Positions 31,818 to 39,425 of a DNA stretch of 64,000 bases are shown here, piece by piece (within the stretch, counting starts at the first letter, position 1; every line of letters begins with the position of its first letter). The stretch is from the NCBI RefSeq assembly GCF_021648885.1, contig NZ_JAKJHZ010000010.1:248001-312000 (forward strand). Direction: 5' to 3'. The notes beneath the pieces were generated by a model. That model was given only the letters and a program-made list of their open reading frames with translations, searched no databases and had not been told where the DNA came from. The position numbers were made by a program, and so were the translations under genes. Source of the DNA: Nocardioides potassii. Lineage in GTDB: Bacteria; Actinomycetota; Actinomycetes; Propionibacteriales; Nocardioidaceae.

Positions 31818-33104
31818 TCAGGCGCTCTCGCCCCGGAGCTCCTCGGGCTCCACGCCGCTGTCGGCCTCGAGCCCGTGGCGCCACGTGTTCCAGTGCCAGG
31901 TCAGGTAGCGGTCCACCGCGTGGACGGCGGCGCCGCTGCGGATGGAGTGGAAGACGTCGAAGGCGTGGTGGGTGCCGGGCAGCTCGGCGAAGACGACGGA
32001 CCTCTGCGACGTACGACGGAGCGCGGCGACGAAGAGACGGGCCTGCTCGACGGCGACGAGCGTGTCGACCTCGCCGTGGATGACGAAGAAGTCCGGTGCG
32101 TCGGGCGTGATCCGCAGGATCGGCGAGGCCGCCTCGTAGACCTCGGGCGCGTCGTCCCACGTCGTCTGCATGACCCGCGGGCCGAGGAAGTAGTCGCGCA
32201 TCCCGATCGCGTTGGTCAGCCCCGTCGAGCCGGCGAAGTCGTAGATGCCGTAGAACGGGACGGCTGCCTGGACGCTGGTGTCCGCGTCCTCGAAGCCGGG
32301 TTGGAAGTCCGGGTCGCCCGGGGTCAGGGCGGCGAGCGCCGTGAGGTGCCCGCCGGCGGAGCCGCCGGTGATCGCGAGGTAGTCGGGGTCGCCGCCGTAA
32401 TCGGCGATGTTGTCCTTGATCCACGCGATCGCACGCTTGACGTCGACGATGTGGGCCGGCCACGGGTCGCGGGGCGACAGCCGGTAGTTGATGGCGACGC
32501 ACACCCAGCCCTTGGCGGCCATCTGGTTCATCAGCGGCCGGCCCTGGTGCTCCTTGTCGCCGAGCACCCAGGCGCCGCCGTGCACCTGGAGCAGGACCGG
32601 GGCGTCCTCGATCGCGTCCTCGGCGGCCGGGAGGTAGATGTCGAGGTGCCCGCGGCGTCCCGCGTCGCTGTAGGCGACGTCGCGGATGACCCGGACGCCC
32701 TCGTCCTTGAAGCTGAACGGCCGCGCCAGGCGCCGCCACGGCGTCGCGAGGTCAGCCGGGTCGGGCGCCTGGTCGAGCTGCTCGACGTAGTCGACGCCGA
32801 GGCCCTCCACGAGCGCGTCCTCGAAGCGGTCGGCCACCTTCGCGCTCTGCTGCACCATCCGGGCGAGCCCGAGCGCGCTCGCTCCGGCCAGCGCAAGCCC
32901 GGCGGTGGCGGCGCGTCCCTGTCGGCGACCCCGGGTGAGGTGGGTCGCGATGTCCACGGCCGTCAGCGCGAGCACCTGGGGTGCGGTCTCGGTGAGCATC
33001 CAGCCCGCGAAGAACGCGGGGACGCCGGCGCGGCGACCCTTCGGAGGCCGCACGGCGTTGGCGACGAGAGCGGCGAGGACGGTCTGGCGACGCAGGAAAC
33101 TCAC
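31818..33104 (-). CDS. HSL-type alpha/beta hydrolase, LipC/LipQ-like
   Basis: 428 residues from the GTG at 33104, set by TAATGT 7 nt upstream; open sequence upstream is not coding. A hydrophobic N-terminal 100 residues precede the esterase domain with HGGAW (oxyanion hole), the nucleophile elbow GGSAGGH, an acidic HGEVDTLV and THHAFDVF with the His. The length and N-terminal extension match mycobacterial LipC/LipQ-type lipases. It probably hydrolyses acyl esters at the cell surface or membrane. First gene of a two-gene unit with the methyltransferase. Confidence 0.85.
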   Translation of the reverse strand: MSFLRRQTVLAALVANAVRPPKGRRAGVPAFFAGWMLTETAPQVLALTAVDIATHLTRGRRQGRAATAGLALAGASALGLARMVQQSAKVADRFEDALVEGLGVDYVEQLDQAPDPADLATPWRRLARPFSFKDEGVRVIRDVAYSDAGRRGHLDIYLPAAEDAIEDAPVLLQVHGGAWVLGDKEHQGRPLMNQMAAKGWVCVAINYRLSPRDPWPAHIVDVKRAIAWIKDNIADYGGDPDYLAITGGSAGGHLTALAALTPGDPDFQPGFEDADTSVQAAVPFYGIYDFAGSTGLTNAIGMRDYFLGPRVMQTTWDDAPEVYEAASPILRITPDAPDFFVIHGEVDTLVAVEQARLFVAALRRTSQRSVVFAELPGTHHAFDVFHSIRSGAAVHAVDRYLTWHWNTWRHGLEADSGVEPEELRGESA

Positions 33105-33111
33105 GCGACCC

Positions 33112-33134
33112 ACATTACTGACCAGTACTAGTGT
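33112..33134. promoter_or_regulatory. Overlapping divergent leaderless promoters, esterase and kinase-like genes
   Basis: Minus: TAATGT at 33112-33117, 7 nt before GTG 33104. Plus: TAGTGT at 33129-33134, 8 nt before ATG 33143. Start codons are 38 bp apart, so the two promoters share almost all their bases and firing should be mutually exclusive. Confidence 0.6.
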
Positions 33135-33142
33135 CCTCGGCG

Positions 33143-34033
33143 ATGACCGGGATGCATGCCGACGAGGTCCTCGTCGCCGACGAGACCGTCCGCCACCTGC
33201 TGGCCGACCAGCTGCCCGAGTGGGCCTCGCTGCCGCTGGTCCGGCTGCCCCCCGCAGGGACGGACAACCAGCTGTTCCGCCTCGGGGACGACCTCCTCGT
33301 CCGGATGCCGCGGATGCCCGGCCCTGCCGAGACGGTCGCCTTCGAGCACGAGTGGCTGCCCCGCCTGGCCGAGCACCTGCCGCTGCCCGTCCCCGCGCCA
33401 CTGGCGCTGGGCGAGCCCGGGCACGGCTACCCGTGGCAGTGGACGGTCGTCCCGTGGATCGAGGGCGAGACGCCGACGCCGGACACGTTCGACCCGGAGG
33501 AGTGGGCGGTGTCGCTCGCCGCGTTCGTCCGTGCCTGCCGCGCGGTGCCCGGCATGGACGGCCCGGCGAAGACGGCGGGACGAGGGTCGCCGCTCGCCGC
33601 ACACGACGACTGGGTGCGGGAGTGGGCACCACGGGCCGATCCGTCGCTCGTCGACCTCGACGCCGTGCTGGCCCTCTGGGAGGACGCCCTCGCCGCTCCG
33701 GCGTACGACGGCGAGCCGCGCTGGTTCCACGGCGACCTCCACGAGGGCAACCTGCTGGTCCGTGACGGCCGGCTGGCCGCGGTGATCGACTGGGGTGCCG
33801 CCGGTCGCGGCGACCCGGCGGTCGAGCTCAACGCGATGTGGGGCTACCTGCCGGGGGAGGTCGCCGACCTCTACCGCTCGGAGGTCGGCCTCGACGAGGC
33901 GGCCTACCGACGAGCCCGCGGCTTCGCGCTCGCCCCCTCGATCAGCGCGCTGACCTACTACCGCGACACCACACCCTGGATCGCCGAGCGCTCCCTCGCC
34001 ACCCTCAGGCGCCTGCTCGCCTCGATGGACTGA
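33143..34033 (+). CDS. Aminoglycoside-phosphotransferase-family protein
   Basis: 296 residues from the ATG at 33143; an in-frame GTG at 33131 overlaps the -10 box. Kinase-like fold: PAGTDNQLFRLGDDLLVRMPR (ATP loop and Lys/Arg region), WFHGDLHEGNLLVRDGRL (catalytic loop HGDxHxxN) and AAVIDWGAAGRGDP (metal site). Such proteins phosphorylate small hydroxylated metabolites or drugs; this subgroup (APH(3')/ChoK-like) is broad, so resistance should not be assumed. Converges on the dienelactone hydrolase gene. Confidence 0.86.
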   Translation: MTGMHADEVLVADETVRHLLADQLPEWASLPLVRLPPAGTDNQLFRLGDDLLVRMPRMPGPAETVAFEHEWLPRLAEHLPLPVPAPLALGEPGHGYPWQWTVVPWIEGETPTPDTFDPEEWAVSLAAFVRACRAVPGMDGPAKTAGRGSPLAAHDDWVREWAPRADPSLVDLDAVLALWEDALAAPAYDGEPRWFHGDLHEGNLLVRDGRLAAVIDWGAAGRGDPAVELNAMWGYLPGEVADLYRSEVGLDEAAYRRARGFALAPSISALTYYRDTTPWIAERSLATLRRLLASMD

Positions 34034-34048
34034 CCGAGCGAGGTCGGC

Positions 34049-34798
34049 TCACGCCGTGGCGTGCAGCCGCTCGCCGAAGAACTTCAGCACGGCGTCGACA
34101 GCCTGCTGGGAGCGCTGCTCGGTGACGGTGGAGTGGCCCTTGCCCTCGAGATCGACGCGGATGAAGGCGTCGCCGATCAGCTCGGCGAGGGTGTCGAAGC
34201 GGGTTCCCGGCAGCGGGTCGGACGCGTACTGCACGCCCAGGACCGCACAACCCTCGCGCGCCCGGCGCCGTACGACGTCCGCGTCGGCGGGGGAGAGGTT
34301 GAGGTCCGCGGCGCGACCGGGCGGCCCGATGAAGGGCGCGCTGGGCTGGCAGACCACGGGCGCGACGGTCGACTCGTCGACCATCATCGCCAGCGCGAAC
34401 CCGCCGGTGAAGCACATGCCGAGCGCGCCGACGCCCGGGCCGCCGAGCTCGGCGTGCAGCTCGCGGGCCAGCGAGCGCAGCCACCCGGCGACCGGCGTCG
34501 TGACGCCGGTGGCCCACTTCGTGAACTCGCGGCTGACGCAGACCTTCGGGAACGTGCGGGCCACGTCGGCGTTGCCGAACGGCCGGCCGACGGGGCCGAA
34601 CAGGTGGGGGAGCAGCACGGTGTAGCCCGCGTCCACCAGCTCCTGGCCGAAGGCGATCACGCCCGTGGTGAGACCCGGCATCTCGTGGATGACGATCACC
34701 CCCGGGCCCGAGCCGCGCCGCCACACCGGGTGGGTGGTCGGCCTCCCCGCGACGTCGTCGGTGTGCTCGGAGCGGGTCCAGCCGTCGAGTGCGTCCAC
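34049..34798 (-). CDS. Dienelactone hydrolase-family protein
   Basis: 249 residues from the GTG at 34798. Alpha/beta fold with PGVIVIHEMPGLTTGV, the cysteine nucleophile elbow GALGMCFTGGFAL and a closing GKGHSTVTEQR with the His. Dienelactone hydrolases open lactone rings in aromatic degradation, but no such pathway is nearby. In-frame sequence upstream to 34915 includes the palindrome region and is probably untranslated. Divergent from the M43-like protease. Confidence 0.82.
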   Translation of the reverse strand: MDALDGWTRSEHTDDVAGRPTTHPVWRRGSGPGVIVIHEMPGLTTGVIAFGQELVDAGYTVLLPHLFGPVGRPFGNADVARTFPKVCVSREFTKWATGVTTPVAGWLRSLARELHAELGGPGVGALGMCFTGGFALAMMVDESTVAPVVCQPSAPFIGPPGRAADLNLSPADADVVRRRAREGCAVLGVQYASDPLPGTRFDTLAELIGDAFIRVDLEGKGHSTVTEQRSQQAVDAVLKFFGERLHATA

Positions 34799-34838
34799 GG
34801 GTGGAAATCTTCCAGCGGCCGCGACCTGTGGGAAGAGG

Positions 34839-34855
34839 GTGTCCAGCCTGGACAC
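34839..34855. promoter_or_regulatory. 17-bp palindrome in a divergent intergenic region
   Basis: GTGTCCAG (34839-34846) and CTGGACAC (34848-34855) are perfect arms around one central C, between the dienelactone hydrolase (start 34798) and protease (start 34934) genes. It is of operator size and symmetry; the binding protein is unknown. Confidence 0.55.
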
Positions 34856-34933
34856 CTGGGGGTCTATCTCTTTTACCGACTCCGCGGTTACGTTGCTCCG
34901 GTCCCTCATCCACACAGAACAGGTGATCCTCGG

Positions 34934-35908
34934 ATGTCACACTCCCGTCCCCTGCGCGGCCTCGTGGTGGCAGGCTCGATGGCGCTGGCCGCCACGACCC
35001 TCTCCGCCACCGCGGCCGTCCCCGCCACCGCCGTGGCGTCCTCGCCCGGCGCCCAGGCGTGCGCCGACTCCCACTCCGACGCCGCGGCCAACGCCCGCGT
35101 CCGCAAGGGCTCGAAGAAGGCCGAGCCGGCGCCCTTCAAGGGCACCGGCGAGGAGTACGCCAACCTCACCAACGCCGCGACCCTCGCGAGCGGGTCCGTC
35201 ACCGTCCCGACGTACTTCCACGTCGTGCTGCCGGCCGCCGAGGAGGCGAACGGGATCAGCGCCGCCGAGACGCGCCTGACGACACTCGTCAACAACCAGG
35301 TCGCCGTGCTCAACGAGGCCTACGCCGGTCGCGCGGCCGGCAAGAGGTCCCCGGGCGCCTCCGCTCCGACACCCTTCACGTTCGCCCTCCAGGCCATCGA
35401 CTTCTCCTACAACGACGCCTGGTACGGCGTCGTCCCCGGCGGCGTCGAGAAGGAGATGAAGGCCGCGACCCGTGTCGGCGGCAAGAACACGCTCAACGTG
35501 TGGACCGCCAACATCGGCGACGACCTGCTCGGGTGGGCGACCTTCCCGAAGAAGAGCCTGGACACCAACGACGGCGTGGTGATCCTCGACGAGTCGATGC
35601 CAGGCGGCACGGCCGGCATCTACTCCGAGGGCGACACGCTGCCCCACGAGGTCGGCCACTGGCTGGCGCTCTACCACACGTTCCAGGGCGGCTGCACCGG
35701 CCAGGGCGACCAGGTGTCCGACACCCCGGCCGAGGCGTTCCCGCAGTTCAACTGCCCGCCCGACTCGACCGACTCGTGCCTCAAGCAGCCCGGCACGGAC
35801 CCGATCCACAACTACATGGACTACACGCAGGACTCCTGCATGTACCAGTTCACCCCGGGCCAGGCCGCGCGCATGAGCGACGCGTGGACGCAGTACCGCG
35901 CGAGCTGA
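34934..35908 (+). CDS. Secreted zinc metalloprotease, pappalysin (M43)-like
   Basis: 324 residues. Signal peptide (RGLVVAGSMALAATTLSATAAV), then a mature protease with the zinc site HEVGHWLALYH (H238, E239, H242, H248) and a Met-turn NYMDYTQDSC. The usual Gly of HExxHxxGxxH is Ala here. Several Cys near the active site (GGCTG, FNCPP, DSCLKQ, DSCMYQ) fit the disulfides of M43 enzymes. It is exported and digests extracellular protein. The ATG has AGGTGA upstream. A large palindromic element follows. Confidence 0.88.
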   Translation: MSHSRPLRGLVVAGSMALAATTLSATAAVPATAVASSPGAQACADSHSDAAANARVRKGSKKAEPAPFKGTGEEYANLTNAATLASGSVTVPTYFHVVLPAAEEANGISAAETRLTTLVNNQVAVLNEAYAGRAAGKRSPGASAPTPFTFALQAIDFSYNDAWYGVVPGGVEKEMKAATRVGGKNTLNVWTANIGDDLLGWATFPKKSLDTNDGVVILDESMPGGTAGIYSEGDTLPHEVGHWLALYHTFQGGCTGQGDQVSDTPAEAFPQFNCPPDSTDSCLKQPGTDPIHNYMDYTQDSCMYQFTPGQAARMSDAWTQYRAS

Positions 35909-35930
35909 CCGCTCGGACGACGTGGACCAT

Positions 35931-36016
35931 CCACCGTCGGTCGAGGAGTGACGGAGTCCCGTGACGAGACCTGGTCTCGTGACGGTCGTCAACGCGACTT
36001 CCTCGACCGTCGGTGG
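35931..36016. repeat. Large nested palindromic element
   Basis: Outer arms 35931-35947 and 36000-36016 are 17 bp with one mismatch (CCACCG-N-CGGTCGAGGA type); inside them ACGAGACC and GGTCTCGT (35964-35980) form a second 8-bp palindrome. It lies between the convergent protease and sulfotransferase genes. The GGTCGAGGAG / CGAGACC words resemble dispersed palindromic elements I know from actinomycete genomes. It may act as a bidirectional terminator, a non-autonomous mobile element, or both. Confidence 0.6.
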
Positions 36017-36019
36017 GCG

Positions 36020-36655
36020 TCAGAACGTGTAGCCGAAGGCCTCGCAGTCGGCCTCGTAGACCTCGCCCACCCGGTCGCGGGACGCGGCCGAGTAGTAGTC
36101 GCGATAGCTGCCGTGGGGCGACTTGTTGCGGTGCGGCACCCGGGTGGGCTCGCCGCCGAGGCGTCGCTCGACCTCCTGGAGGTCCTCGCCGAACGTCTCG
36201 GTGCGGCCGACGAAGTCGACCTCGCGGTCGCCGGCGCGCAGGTAGTCGACCTGCGGTCGGCCGACCCGCGGGAGCTCCTCGGTGCCGCGCAGCACGAACT
36301 CCTCGAAGCCGGAGTAGGCCGCCGCGGCGCGCCACATGTCGTTGCCCTGCATCTTCTCGCCGGGCGGTCGGCCGCTCGACGGTCCCCACTCGCGGTCCCA
36401 GTCCTGGATCATCGACCACCACGACACCATCCGCGCCCACGGGTTGCGCACGAAGGCGAACGACCAGTAGTCGGCCACCTGCGGCTCGGCGCGCAGGATC
36501 CGCTCGTACGGTGCGTGCCGGCCGAGCGGCGGCTTCACGCCGGGCGTCTTGCTGCGGGCGTCCGGGCAGCAGCGCTCGAAGGCCACGCCGACCGAGACGC
36601 CGCCGGTCTTGGGCACGTGCACGAAGAGCGCGCGCCGGGCGTCGGAGATCAGCAC
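36020..36655 (-). CDS. Sulfotransferase family 2 protein, copy A
   Basis: 211 residues. The 5'-phosphosulfate loop FVHVPKTGGVSV (residues 11-22) and 3'-phosphate segment FAFVRNPWARMVSWWSM are those of carbohydrate-type sulfotransferases using PAPS. The ending HGSYRDYYSAASRDRVGEVYEADCEAFGYTF closes the fold. Leaderless GTG start with TAGCCT at 36662-36667. Closely similar throughout to the copy at 37410-38051, with which it flanks a third, different sulfotransferase-like gene. Acceptor unknown, probably a cell-surface glycan or lipid. Confidence 0.87.
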   Translation of the reverse strand: MLISDARRALFVHVPKTGGVSVGVAFERCCPDARSKTPGVKPPLGRHAPYERILRAEPQVADYWSFAFVRNPWARMVSWWSMIQDWDREWGPSSGRPPGEKMQGNDMWRAAAAYSGFEEFVLRGTEELPRVGRPQVDYLRAGDREVDFVGRTETFGEDLQEVERRLGGEPTRVPHRNKSPHGSYRDYYSAASRDRVGEVYEADCEAFGYTF

Positions 36656-36661
36656 GGCGCG

Positions 36662-36667
36662 AGGCTA
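36662..36667 (-). promoter_or_regulatory. -10 box of a leaderless promoter (sulfotransferase A)
   Basis: TAGCCT on the minus strand, 6 nt before GTG 36655. The same hexamer and spacing precede the related copy C. Confidence 0.6.
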
Positions 36668-36731
36668 ACCCACGCACGGGTGGCAGGCGGCGCCAGCCGT
36701 GCGCCCATCGCCTCGGTGCGATGATCGGCCC

Positions 36732-37388
36732 GTGATGACGTTCCTCGGACTCGGCCCCGGGCGCGACTTCGTGCTCCTCGCCCTGCCGAAGACCGCGAGC
36801 ACGGCCCTCGAGCGGACGCTGACGCCGTACGCCACCGAGGTGGTCGGCTCACCGCCGGCGCAGAAGCACCTGCCGGCCCGCGGCTTCGTCCACACGCGGA
36901 TGGAGCAGCTAGCCGCCGACGGGCACCCCCGCGAGTCCTACGAGCTGGTCACGATGTTCCGCGAGCCGATCGGTTGGCTGGAGTCGTGGTGGCGCTACCG
37001 CGCCCGCGACGGGAGCCGTCACTCGACCGCCGACATGGACTTCGAGGAGTTTGCACTGCGCTACGTCTCGGGCGACGACGAGGCGCCGGTCCCGGCCGGG
37101 CGGCCGGCGAAGTTCATCCGCGCGCAGGGGGCTGTCGCGGTCGACCGGATCTTCAGCGTCGACCGACCCGAGGTGTGGTCCGCGTGGTTCGGCGAGCGCG
37201 TCGGCGCGCCGCTGGAGTTCGAGCGTCGCAACGTGTCCTCGGCGGAACGCGGGCACCTCAGTGGTGCGACGAGGAAGCGGCTGGAGGCCTGGTTCGCCCC
37301 GGAGTACGACGTGTGGCACCGGCTTGCCGACACAGGCGAGTGGTCCGGCGCGCGCGGCACCAGGCTGGCGAAGCGGCCCCGGTCCTAA
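36732..37388 (+). CDS. Sulfotransferase-like protein, copy B
   Basis: 218 residues from the GTG at 36732 (an ATG follows directly). FVLLALPKTASTALERTL is a 5'-phosphosulfate loop of the PKTAST type, and YELVTMFREPIGWLESWWRYR is the 3'-phosphate-binding segment with Arg and Trp. It differs from the flanking copies A and C, which carry HVPKTGG. It begins 77 bp from copy A on the other strand and converges on copy C with 21 bp between stops. Confidence 0.75.
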   Translation: MMTFLGLGPGRDFVLLALPKTASTALERTLTPYATEVVGSPPAQKHLPARGFVHTRMEQLAADGHPRESYELVTMFREPIGWLESWWRYRARDGSRHSTADMDFEEFALRYVSGDDEAPVPAGRPAKFIRAQGAVAVDRIFSVDRPEVWSAWFGERVGAPLEFERRNVSSAERGHLSGATRKRLEAWFAPEYDVWHRLADTGEWSGARGTRLAKRPRS

Positions 37389-37409
37389 CGCTCGGCCGGT
37401 CGTCAGTCG

Positions 37410-38051
37410 TCAGTAGGTGTAGCCGAAGAGGTCGATGTCCTCGGCGTAGACCTCGGCGACGCGCCGGCGCGTCTCGTCGGTGTAGTAGTCGTGGTAGGTG
37501 CCGTGCTTGGACTTGTTCTTGTGCACCGGCGTGCTCGGCTCGAGCCCGAGGTGGACCTGGACGCGCTGGAGGTCGGCGACGAAGTTCTCGGTGCGACCGA
37601 TGAAGTCGACCTCCCGGTTGAACCTCGGGGCGCGCAGGTAGGAGATCTGCGGCGTGCCGACGCGGGGGAGCTCCTCGGTCCCGCGCATCACGAACTCGTC
37701 GAACCCGGAGTACGCCGCCGCGGCGCGCCACATCTCGTTCCCGTCGCGCATCGAGCCGTGCTTGACGTCCTGCGGCTTCCCGCTGGCGGGGCCGTGGCGC
37801 CGGTTCCAGGCGTCGATCATCGAGTACCACGACACCATCCGCGCCCACGGGTTCCGGACGAAGCCGAAGGTCCAGTAGTCGATCACCTGCGGCTCGTTGC
37901 GCAGGATCTTGCCGAGCGTGGCATGGCGACCGATCTTCTTGCTCGCCTTGCGAGCGTCCGCGCAGGCCTCCTTGACGGTCTCCTCGACCGACACGCCGCC
38001 CGTCTTGGGGACGTGGACGAAGAGGACCTTCTGGGCGTCGGAGATGAGCAC
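37410..38051 (-). CDS. Sulfotransferase family 2 protein, copy C
   Basis: 213 residues. It shares with copy A the opening MLISDA, the PAPS loop FVHVPKTGGVSVEETV, FGFVRNPWARMVSWYSM, WRAAAAYSGFDEFVMRGTEE, the GRTE element and the ending DLFGYTY. The pair clearly arose by duplication. Variable parts lie around residues 35-50 and 90-105, probably the acceptor side. Leaderless GTG start. With A and B it forms a small sulfotransferase cluster with no PAPS-synthesis gene in the window. Confidence 0.87.
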   Translation of the reverse strand: MLISDAQKVLFVHVPKTGGVSVEETVKEACADARKASKKIGRHATLGKILRNEPQVIDYWTFGFVRNPWARMVSWYSMIDAWNRRHGPASGKPQDVKHGSMRDGNEMWRAAAAYSGFDEFVMRGTEELPRVGTPQISYLRAPRFNREVDFIGRTENFVADLQRVQVHLGLEPSTPVHKNKSKHGTYHDYYTDETRRRVAEVYAEDIDLFGYTY

Positions 38052-38057
38052 GCGCCG

Positions 38058-38063
38058 AGGCTA
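38058..38063 (-). promoter_or_regulatory. -10 box of a leaderless promoter (sulfotransferase C)
   Basis: TAGCCT on the minus strand, 6 nt before GTG 38051, matching the promoter of copy A base for base in the hexamer and spacing. Confidence 0.6.
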
Positions 38064-38117
38064 TCCCAGCCCGTGGGGCGGTCCGTCGCGACGCTCGCGT
38101 CTGGCACGATCGCGCGC

Positions 38118-38708
38118 ATGTCCGCGACGACCGCCGCCACCGAGGACGCTGTCCGCGGCTATCGGCCGGTGCAGAAGCTGGTCCACTGGTTGACGGTGAC
38201 GGCGGTCGCGGCCCAGTTCCTCGTCGGCTACAACCTGGACCTCGACGACGAGGGGGGAGAGGACTGCGACCCGCCGGGGGAGGACCTCAGCGGCGGCGAC
38301 ACCACGGACGCCTTCGAGGACCGGCTCGACCGGCTCGAGGAGGCGTGCGAGGCGCGCGCCGGCGACTACGACATGCTCGGCGGTGGGTTCGACCTCGCCG
38401 AGCTCCACCTGTTCCTCGGCCTCTCGGTGCTGGCGCTGGGCGTCCTGCGCCCGGTCGTCCGGAGGTTCGCCGGGCTGCCGCCGTGGTCGGAGCACCTGTC
38501 AGCGGGCGATCGTCGCCTCGCCGGCGCGACCGAGAAGGCGCTGATGCTGCTCCTCGTCGTCGTACCGCTCTCCGGGCTGGTGCTGCTCGGCACCGGGGAC
38601 GACGCGTGGCTGCCGCTCCACGTGGCCGCGCACGTCACCTTCTTCGCGGCGCTGGCGGCGCACCTGTTCACGAACCTCCGCCCGGCGGTCCTGCGCCGGA
38701 TGCTGTAG
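38118..38708 (+). CDS. Cytochrome b561-family membrane protein
   Basis: 196 residues. YRPVQKLVHWLTVTAVAAQF is the first heme-binding helix of prokaryotic b561/CybB proteins; further helices are LAELHLFLGLSVLALGVLRPV, ATEKALMLLLVVVPLSGLVLL and PLHVAAHVTFFAALAAHLFT with His ligands. An unusually long acidic loop (residues about 41-80, rich in Asp/Glu with two Cys) separates helices 1 and 2. It probably moves electrons between quinones and a periplasmic-side acceptor. A CACGAT box lies 7 nt before the ATG. Confidence 0.82.
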   Translation: MSATTAATEDAVRGYRPVQKLVHWLTVTAVAAQFLVGYNLDLDDEGGEDCDPPGEDLSGGDTTDAFEDRLDRLEEACEARAGDYDMLGGGFDLAELHLFLGLSVLALGVLRPVVRRFAGLPPWSEHLSAGDRRLAGATEKALMLLLVVVPLSGLVLLGTGDDAWLPLHVAAHVTFFAALAAHLFTNLRPAVLRRML

Positions 38709-38713
38709 GGCCG

Positions 38714-39394
38714 TCAGCGGTCGAGCGGCCAGCCGCGCTGGGCCCAGCCGTTCGTGCCGCCCGCGACGTTGAGGGCGTCGAGGCCCTGCGCACGCAGGTG
38801 GTCGACGACCTGACGGCTGCGCCCACCCACGGCGCAGACGACGAAGAACGCCTGGTCCTGCGGCAGCTCGGCCATGCGGGCCGGGATCTCGTTCATCGGG
38901 ATGTGCACGGCGCCGGGCACGCGCCCACCGGCCACCTCGTCGGCCTCGCGCACGTCGACGACGTACGCCCCCTGGCTGTGCGCGGCGGCGAAGTCGTCGA
39001 GGCCCACCTCGTCCTGCGGGGCGTTGGCGGCGGCCTCCTGCTGCGCGGCCACCTGCTTGCGTACGTCGTCCATGTCGAGGTCGCGCGCCTGCTGGATCAC
39101 GCCGGACAGGGCCTGTGCCGGCAGGGCGCCGGCCTGGTTGAAGAGCAGCACGCCGTCGCGGAACAGCATGAGGGTCGGGATGGAGCTGATCGCCGCCATC
39201 TGGGCGAGCTGCTGCTCGGCCTCGGTGTCGACCTTGCCGAAGACGATGTCGGGGTTGTCCTCCGACGCCTTCTCGAAGACCGGCGCGAACTGGCGGCACG
39301 GACCGCACCACGCCGCCCAGAAGTCGACGAGCACGATGCCCTCACCGCTGACGGTCTGCTCGAAGTCGGCCAGGGTCAGCTCACGCGTGCTCAT
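38714..39394 (-). CDS. Thioredoxin-rhodanese fusion protein
   Basis: 226 residues from the ATG at 39394. Residues 1-108 are a thioredoxin with active site WAAWCGPCRQF (C30, C33) and cis-Pro SIPTLMLF. A 20-residue Gln/Ala linker leads to a rhodanese domain (about 130-226) with YVVDVREADEVAGG and the active loop VVCAVGGRS containing Cys187. The two domains together could pass sulfane sulfur from the rhodanese Cys to the CGPC dithiol. No membrane helix or signal, so it acts in the cytoplasm. It neighbours an MBL-fold gene that could be a persulfide dioxygenase-type enzyme. Confidence 0.9.
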   Translation of the reverse strand: MSTRELTLADFEQTVSGEGIVLVDFWAAWCGPCRQFAPVFEKASEDNPDIVFGKVDTEAEQQLAQMAAISSIPTLMLFRDGVLLFNQAGALPAQALSGVIQQARDLDMDDVRKQVAAQQEAAANAPQDEVGLDDFAAAHSQGAYVVDVREADEVAGGRVPGAVHIPMNEIPARMAELPQDQAFFVVCAVGGRSRQVVDHLRAQGLDALNVAGGTNGWAQRGWPLDR

Positions 39395-39425
39395 GACGTC
39401 CAGCGTGCCACGAGGGTGTGCGGGG

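Noticed and set aside
33143..34033. An antibiotic-resistance gene
   Set aside because: Only the general aminoglycoside-phosphotransferase fold is visible; no motif ties it to a known resistance enzyme and the setting is chromosomal housekeeping.
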